From positions 1 to 46,135 of the forward strand of contig DASQGZ010000057.1 in NCBI GenBank assembly GCA_035632315.1: a stretch of DNA of 46,135 nt. Reading direction: 5' to 3'. Of the stretch, positions 41,584-46,135 are shown one piece after another. The notes beneath the pieces were generated by a model that saw nothing but the letters and a program-made list of their open reading frames with translations, did not search any database and was not told the DNA's origin. Numbering within the stretch: the first letter of the stretch is position 1; every line of letters begins with the position of its first letter. Position numbers and translations under genes: made by a program. The stretch is from JAFDZW01 sp035632315. Lineage in GTDB: Bacteria > Bacteroidota > Ignavibacteria > Palsa-1295.

Positions 41584-42891
41584 ATGAATATCTCTATTAT
41601 TGGAACAGGGTATGTCGGGCTGGTAACAGGAGCAGGCCTTGCAGAAACGGGACACACAGTCACTTGTATGGACATACTTCCCGAAAAGATCGAGATGCTT
41701 CGTCACGGTGAAATACCGATCTACGAACCGGGGCTTGAGGAAATTGTTCAATTCAATGCCGCCGAAGGACGATTGAGATTTACAACCAGTTACGAAGAAG
41801 CAGTTGCCGATTCTTCAGTGATATTTTTTGCTTTGCCAACCCCGCAAAGTGATAATGGATCGGCTGACCTCAGCAGGGTAATGCAATGTGCCGAAACGAT
41901 CGCGAAGCTTATCAAAGAACCAAAGGTAATTGTCAATAAATCAACAGTTCCGGTTGGGACTGCCGAGAGAGTAAAAAAAATATTTGAAGCGCATACAATA
42001 ATTCCGGTTGAAGTTGTTTCAAACCCTGAATTCTTAAAAGAAGGCGCAGCTGTCCAGGACTTCTTAAAACCGGATAGAATTGTCATTGGATCTTCAAATC
42101 CAAAGGCCATCGAGATCATGCAGGAGCTCTACGAGCCATTCGTTCGCACCGGAAATCCTATTTATGTAATGGATGAAAAAAGCGCCGAGTTGACGAAATA
42201 TGCCGCTAATGCGATGCTTGCATTACGAATTTCATTTATGAACGAGATCGCCAATATCAGCGACCGAGTCGGCGCAAACGTCGACATGATCCGTCGCGGT
42301 ATTGGCTCCGATGCACGCATCGGCCAGCAGTTTCTCTTTGCCGGCGCCGGTTTCGGCGGAAGCTGTTTTCCGAAAGACGTTAGCGCTATTATTAAAACTG
42401 CCGAGGATCATCAATATGAATTTAAAATTCTCAAAGCTGTACAAGAAGTAAATAAAGCACAAAAAAAAATACTGGTGGGAAAAATTCTTACTCATTATGG
42501 CGGCAACATCAAAGGCAAGACATTTGCAGTGTGGGGACTTTCCTTCAAACCGAAAACCGATGACATTCGCGAAGCGCCGTCGATAGATCTCATCCAGTCA
42601 CTGCTCGAGCACGGTGCGAACGTGCAGGCCTCTGATCCCGTTGCCATCCCGCCAACGATGCGGATAATGCCGGAAACCGAGCATTTGCAATACCGCCGCC
42701 GCAATATTAGGGCACTTGAAGGAGCCGATGCACTGGTTGTCGTAACCGAGTGGAATGAATTCCGCACGCCGGATTTCAACTTACTTTCGATTGCGCTCAA
42801 AGATAAAGTTGTTTTCGATGGACGCAATATTTACGATCCGGAAAAACTTCGCGAACACGGACTTCACTATTACGGAATCGGCCGCAACTAA
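41584..42891 (+). CDS. ugd: UDP-glucose 6-dehydrogenase
   Basis: Ugd oxidises UDP-glucose to UDP-glucuronate with two NAD in the cytoplasm, feeding capsule and LPS sugars. The 435-residue protein has the NAD-binding GTGYVGL (7-13), NKSTVPVGT, NPEFLKEGAAVQDF, and the catalytic Cys261 in GFGGSCFPKDV. The C-terminal UDP-binding part shows WGLSFKPKTDDIREAPS. Length is normal. Its TAA overlaps the next ATG by one base, so ugd and uxs are translated together; the sequence makes UDP-glucuronate flow straight on to UDP-xylose. Confidence 0.96.
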   Translation: MNISIIGTGYVGLVTGAGLAETGHTVTCMDILPEKIEMLRHGEIPIYEPGLEEIVQFNAAEGRLRFTTSYEEAVADSSVIFFALPTPQSDNGSADLSRVMQCAETIAKLIKEPKVIVNKSTVPVGTAERVKKIFEAHTIIPVEVVSNPEFLKEGAAVQDFLKPDRIVIGSSNPKAIEIMQELYEPFVRTGNPIYVMDEKSAELTKYAANAMLALRISFMNEIANISDRVGANVDMIRRGIGSDARIGQQFLFAGAGFGGSCFPKDVSAIIKTAEDHQYEFKILKAVQEVNKAQKKILVGKILTHYGGNIKGKTFAVWGLSFKPKTDDIREAPSIDLIQSLLEHGANVQASDPVAIPPTMRIMPETEHLQYRRRNIRALEGADALVVVTEWNEFRTPDFNLLSIALKDKVVFDGRNIYDPEKLREHGLHYYGIGRN

Positions 42892-43829
42892 TGCCACGTA
42901 CACTTATTACCGGCGGAGCCGGGTTTCTTGGAAGCCATCTATGTGACCGGTTTGTAGCCGAAGGCCATGATGTTGTTTGCATGGACAATCTCGTGACCGG
43001 CAACGCCGACAATGTTTCCCATCTGATCGGCAAAGAAAATTTTACATTCGTACATTACGATGTCACAAATTTTATTCATGTGCCTGGACCGCTCGATTAC
43101 GTCTTGCATTTTGCATCCCCGGCAAGTCCGATCGACTATCTTAAACTCCCGATCCAAACGTTGAAAGTCGGGTCGCTCGGAACGCATAAAGCGCTTGGAC
43201 TTGCGAAAGCCAAGAACTCACGGTTCTTACTCGCCTCAACGAGCGAGACCTACGGCGATCCGGCGATCCATCCACAGCCAGAAACATATTGGGGCAACGT
43301 TAACCCCATCGGGATACGAGGTGTTTATGACGAAGCCAAGCGTTTTGCAGAAGCAATGACAATGGCATATCATCGCTACCATTCGCTCGATACGCGCATT
43401 GTACGCATCTTCAACACATACGGCGAACGAATGCGCATCCACGACGGTCGCGCAATTCCGGAGTTTACAACACAGGCGCTCAAAAACGAGCCGATCACAG
43501 TCTTTGGCAAAGGCGCGCAAACGCGAAGCGTTTGCTACGTCAGCGATCTCATCGACGGTATTTATCGTTTGCTGATGAGCGATTACAACAATCCGGTGAA
43601 TATTGGCAACCCTGACGAGGTAACTATGCTTGATCTTGCAAAAGAGATAAAATCGATGATTCCCGAATCGAAAAGCGAGATCGTTTTCAAGCCACTTCCA
43701 CAAGATGATCCGCAAGTTCGCCAACCGGATATCACGCTTGCCAAATCGCTTCTCGGCTGGGAGCCGAAAGTGGATAGAAAAGTTGGTTTACAGCGAACCA
43801 TTGAGTATTTCCGTCAGGCACTGAAATAA
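42891..43829 (+). CDS. uxs: UDP-glucuronate decarboxylase (UDP-xylose synthase)
   Basis: The 312-residue SDR enzyme has the NAD site GGAGFLGSHL (8-17), the ASTSETYGDP segment and catalytic YxxxK (Tyr146-Lys150 in YDEAKR). RIFNTYGERM and GAQTRSVCYVSDLIDG are typical of the UXS group, which decarboxylates UDP-glucuronate to UDP-xylose. The upstream gene ugd supplies the substrate, supporting the call over a dTDP-glucose dehydratase or an epimerase, which share the fold. 106 bp separate it from the next gene. Confidence 0.9.
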   Translation: MPRTLITGGAGFLGSHLCDRFVAEGHDVVCMDNLVTGNADNVSHLIGKENFTFVHYDVTNFIHVPGPLDYVLHFASPASPIDYLKLPIQTLKVGSLGTHKALGLAKAKNSRFLLASTSETYGDPAIHPQPETYWGNVNPIGIRGVYDEAKRFAEAMTMAYHRYHSLDTRIVRIFNTYGERMRIHDGRAIPEFTTQALKNEPITVFGKGAQTRSVCYVSDLIDGIYRLLMSDYNNPVNIGNPDEVTMLDLAKEIKSMIPESKSEIVFKPLPQDDPQVRQPDITLAKSLLGWEPKVDRKVGLQRTIEYFRQALK

Positions 43830-43935
43830 TTTTGGTCGGATCGACGGCCCGTTTCAACAATTCATTGTTCAGGGAGTCGAATCAAATTCCCACTCCCTCC
43901 GTTAAAACCCCTGCTTATTTGAAGATAGTAATCGT

Positions 43936-46101
43936 TTGAAGCAACTACTCACCAGCATGCGCTCCGGCGCGATCACCGTTCGTGATGTCGGCGCCCCCGA
44001 GCATCCGAAGCGCTCGGGCGTGATAGTGCGAGTTCACGCAAGCGTTATTTCTGCCGGTACCGAAAAAATGTCGGTCGAACTTGCACGATCTTCGATGCTT
44101 GAAAAAGCGAAGAGCCGTCCCGATGATGTGAAGAAAGTCCTCGCCGAAATTAAGCAGCAAGGTTTTTGGGCGACGTATAATCGTGTGATGAATAAACTCG
44201 ACTCGCCGAAGCCAATGGGCTATTCATGTGCAGGTGAGGTTATTGCAGTAAGTCCTGATGTTGACGATCTTCGCCCCGGCGACCGAGTCGCTTGCGGCGG
44301 TCAAGGAGCCTTTCACGCAGAAGTTGTCAGCGTCCTTAGAAATCTTTGTGTCAAAATTCCCGAAGGTGTTTCGTACGAGGATGCATGCTATACAACGCTC
44401 GGTGCGATTGCAATGCAAGGCGTTCGTCAGGCCGAACTTTCGTTTGGCGAGTCTGTAGCTGTCATCGGCCTCGGACTTGTCGGGCAGTTAGCGTGCGCGA
44501 TTGCTCGTGCCGCAGGCTGTGTTGTGATCGGCATAGACCTCGATGATGAACATGTAAAGATCGCAAAGATGCATAACGCACAATTTGCGTTTGGTCGAAA
44601 TGAGGACAACCTTGTTGATAAAATAAAATCGCTCACATCTGGTTTTGGCGTTGATGCGGTTATCATCACAGCAGCAACAAGCTCGAACGATCCGATAGAT
44701 TTTTCCGCAAGCATTTCACGCGACCGTGGCAGAGTGGTGATGGTCGGCGTAACCAAGATGGATATCCCGCGCGAGCCGTTCTATCTTAAAGAACTTGATT
44801 TCCGTCTCTCGCGCTCATACGGACCGGGTCGTTACGATCAGAACTACGAAGAGAAAGGGGTTGATTATCCCATCGGCTATGTACGCTGGACCGAGCGGCG
44901 CAATATGCAGGAATTCGTTCGCCTGCTCGAAGAGAAGAAAGTTGAGCCATCGAAGATAACGACACACAGCTTCCCTATCACCGACGCGAAGAAAGCATAC
45001 GATATGATCGCAGGCGAAGTGAAGGAAAGATATTTGGGGATTGTACTGAGGTATCCGGAAGGCATAGAAAAAGAATTACGAACTAGGAATAACGAATCAG
45101 TAATCTCTTCCCCGTTACTCACTACTCGATACTCGATACCGCGCATTGGCTTTATCGGCGCCGGAAATTTCGCGCAGGGATTTTTACTGCCGGCCCTGAA
45201 AATGCACGCTGAGCTTATAGTTGTTGCTAATGAAACAGGATCCAGCGCGGATGATGTAAAAACAAAATTCGGCTTTGCGCGAGCGACAACGAATCCCGAA
45301 GAAGTGATAGCATCTCCGGATGTAAATACGATCTTCATCGCGACAAGGCATAATAATCATGCTGACTTAATTTGCAAAGCGCTTGAAGCAGGCAAAAATG
45401 TTTTCTGTGAAAAACCGATGGCACTAACGTTCGAAGATGCGTATCGCGTTGCGAGAACGTTCGAACAACGCCCACAGCATTTTCTCGTTGGATTCAATCG
45501 CCGCTTCTCGCCGCTTCTCGTCAAAACAAAAGAGCTCTTCGGCGAGCCGCATACGCCGAAGATGATTTTTTATCGTGTGAATGCCGGACCCATTTCTGCG
45601 TCGAACTGGACACAGGACGAAGAGATCGGTGGCGGACGGATCATCGGTGAAGTGTGCCACTTCATCGACACAGCAGCATATCTTGCTAATAATAGTTTAC
45701 CGAGGTCGGTGGTCGCAAAACAAATTTCAAGCGGTCGCGCAGACTCTATCGATCGCGATACCCTCTCGATCGTTATTGACTACGAAGACGGCTCGGTGGC
45801 TACAATACTCTATATTGCAAACGGCGACAAGGCACTACCGAAAGAAGAATTGCAGATCTTCGCCGGCGGATGTACCGTAGTTATGAAGAATTTTACAGAA
45901 CTTGAATTTTATCGAGGCTCGGGGAAGCCTCACATTGTAAAAGCACAAGGCAAAGGACATAAAGAAGAGATCGAAGCATTTATTAATGCAATTAAGAATG
46001 ATACGCCATCGCTGATCCCATTTGATTCCATGCTCGCGACAACTCTTGCAACGTTCGCAATTCGCGAATCGCTTTCGACCGGCGAGACAGTGCGCTTCTG
46101 A
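43936..46101 (+). CDS. Two-domain oxidoreductase: zinc-type dehydrogenase fused to Gfo/Idh/MocA
   Basis: One chain of 721 residues. Part one (about 1-378) is a medium-chain dehydrogenase: GYSCAGEVIAVSPD, VAVIGLGLVGQLACAIARAAG and GRVVMVGVTKMDIP; it keeps no full zinc ligand set that I can confirm. Part two (about 402-721) is a Gfo/Idh/MocA reductase with RIGFIGAGNFAQGFLLPALK, FCEKPMALTFEDA (the EKP motif) and GFNRRFSPL. Such fusions are known near polysaccharide genes, where they likely modify sugars. TTG 43936 is used since homologues start MKQLL; the next ATG would lose seven residues. The linker (about 379-401) looks like translated repeat DNA. It follows ugd and uxs. Confidence 0.87.
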   Translation: MKQLLTSMRSGAITVRDVGAPEHPKRSGVIVRVHASVISAGTEKMSVELARSSMLEKAKSRPDDVKKVLAEIKQQGFWATYNRVMNKLDSPKPMGYSCAGEVIAVSPDVDDLRPGDRVACGGQGAFHAEVVSVLRNLCVKIPEGVSYEDACYTTLGAIAMQGVRQAELSFGESVAVIGLGLVGQLACAIARAAGCVVIGIDLDDEHVKIAKMHNAQFAFGRNEDNLVDKIKSLTSGFGVDAVIITAATSSNDPIDFSASISRDRGRVVMVGVTKMDIPREPFYLKELDFRLSRSYGPGRYDQNYEEKGVDYPIGYVRWTERRNMQEFVRLLEEKKVEPSKITTHSFPITDAKKAYDMIAGEVKERYLGIVLRYPEGIEKELRTRNNESVISSPLLTTRYSIPRIGFIGAGNFAQGFLLPALKMHAELIVVANETGSSADDVKTKFGFARATTNPEEVIASPDVNTIFIATRHNNHADLICKALEAGKNVFCEKPMALTFEDAYRVARTFEQRPQHFLVGFNRRFSPLLVKTKELFGEPHTPKMIFYRVNAGPISASNWTQDEEIGGGRIIGEVCHFIDTAAYLANNSLPRSVVAKQISSGRADSIDRDTLSIVIDYEDGSVATILYIANGDKALPKEELQIFAGGCTVVMKNFTELEFYRGSGKPHIVKAQGKGHKEEIEAFINAIKNDTPSLIPFDSMLATTLATFAIRESLSTGETVRF
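45072..45138 (+). repeat. Repeat-like DNA inside the linker of the two-domain oxidoreductase
   Basis: The stretch contains GAATTACGAACTAGGAATAA and then near-repeats ACTACTCGAT and ACTCGATAC. Its words resemble the low-complexity repeats found between genes in this kind of genome. It stays in frame and encodes a polar linker (about residues 379-401). Confidence 0.45.
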
Positions 46102-46135
46102 TGTAACCTTCGTCTTGAATTCGTGTTACACTTTC

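Overview
The window looks like a chromosomal segment of a Gram-negative bacterium of the Bacteroidota/Chlorobiota (FCB) lineage, possibly a Kapabacteria- or Ignavibacteria-like member; the exact taxon is inference. The evidence is an lpxC-fabZ fusion next to lpxA, three proteins with type IX secretion (T9SS) type A C-terminal domains or remnants, many lipoproteins, mostly weak Shine-Dalgarno signals, and promoters of the Bacteroidota form TTG-N20-TAnnTTTG. I see no tRNA, rRNA, CRISPR array, transposase or phage gene.

Layout. (1) 1-8941, minus strand: a division and cell wall (dcw) operon mraZ-rsmH-ftsL-ftsI-murE-murF-mraY, transcribed from a clear promoter with MraZ boxes at 9092-9146. Three of its gene junctions carry repeat DNA: a REP/MITE-like element, a 20-bp perfect hairpin, and a 7-bp tandem repeat. 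Directly after mraY comes a lipoprotein gene cut by the window edge, not murD. (2) 9176-13754: a truncated T9SS cargo gene, an orphan promoter inside an 11-bp inverted repeat, a cytochrome oxidase III/IV pair with a hidden 40-residue membrane protein, an MFS exporter and two small lipoproteins. (3) 14003-19934, plus strand: cysS, two OmpH/Skp-like periplasmic chaperones, lpxD, an enoyl-CoA hydratase and dprA. (4) 20162-25212: a 1286-residue T9SS surface protein and a DUF2911 protein.

(5) 25217-27426, minus strand: lpxC/fabZ and lpxA, early lipid A synthesis. (6) 27546-36575, plus strand: a beta-barrel gene flanked by two TPR lipoproteins, then a branched-chain amino acid type ABC system (livK, livH, livM, no ATPase genes) with a TIR-membrane-TolB_N-like-TPR protein between livK and livH, then a HIT hydrolase, a small T9SS cargo and two small membrane proteins. 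(7) 36535-40489, minus strand: rpoN, a NamZ-type muramidase and a small membrane protein, plus a bacilliredoxin with its membrane partner. (8) 40726-46101, plus strand: a lipoprotein, an AT-rich gap with DnaA-box-like nonamers, then ugd, uxs and a two-domain oxidoreductase, which look like the start of a surface polysaccharide locus.

Most of the window builds the envelope: peptidoglycan, lipid A, outer-membrane chaperones, lipoproteins, secreted surface proteins and sugar-nucleotide supply. The most unusual items are the TIR receptor-like protein beside the Liv transporter, the oxidase subunit III with about 100 extra membrane residues, the repeat elements inside the dcw operon, and the fused oxidoreductase whose linker looks like translated intergenic repeat.
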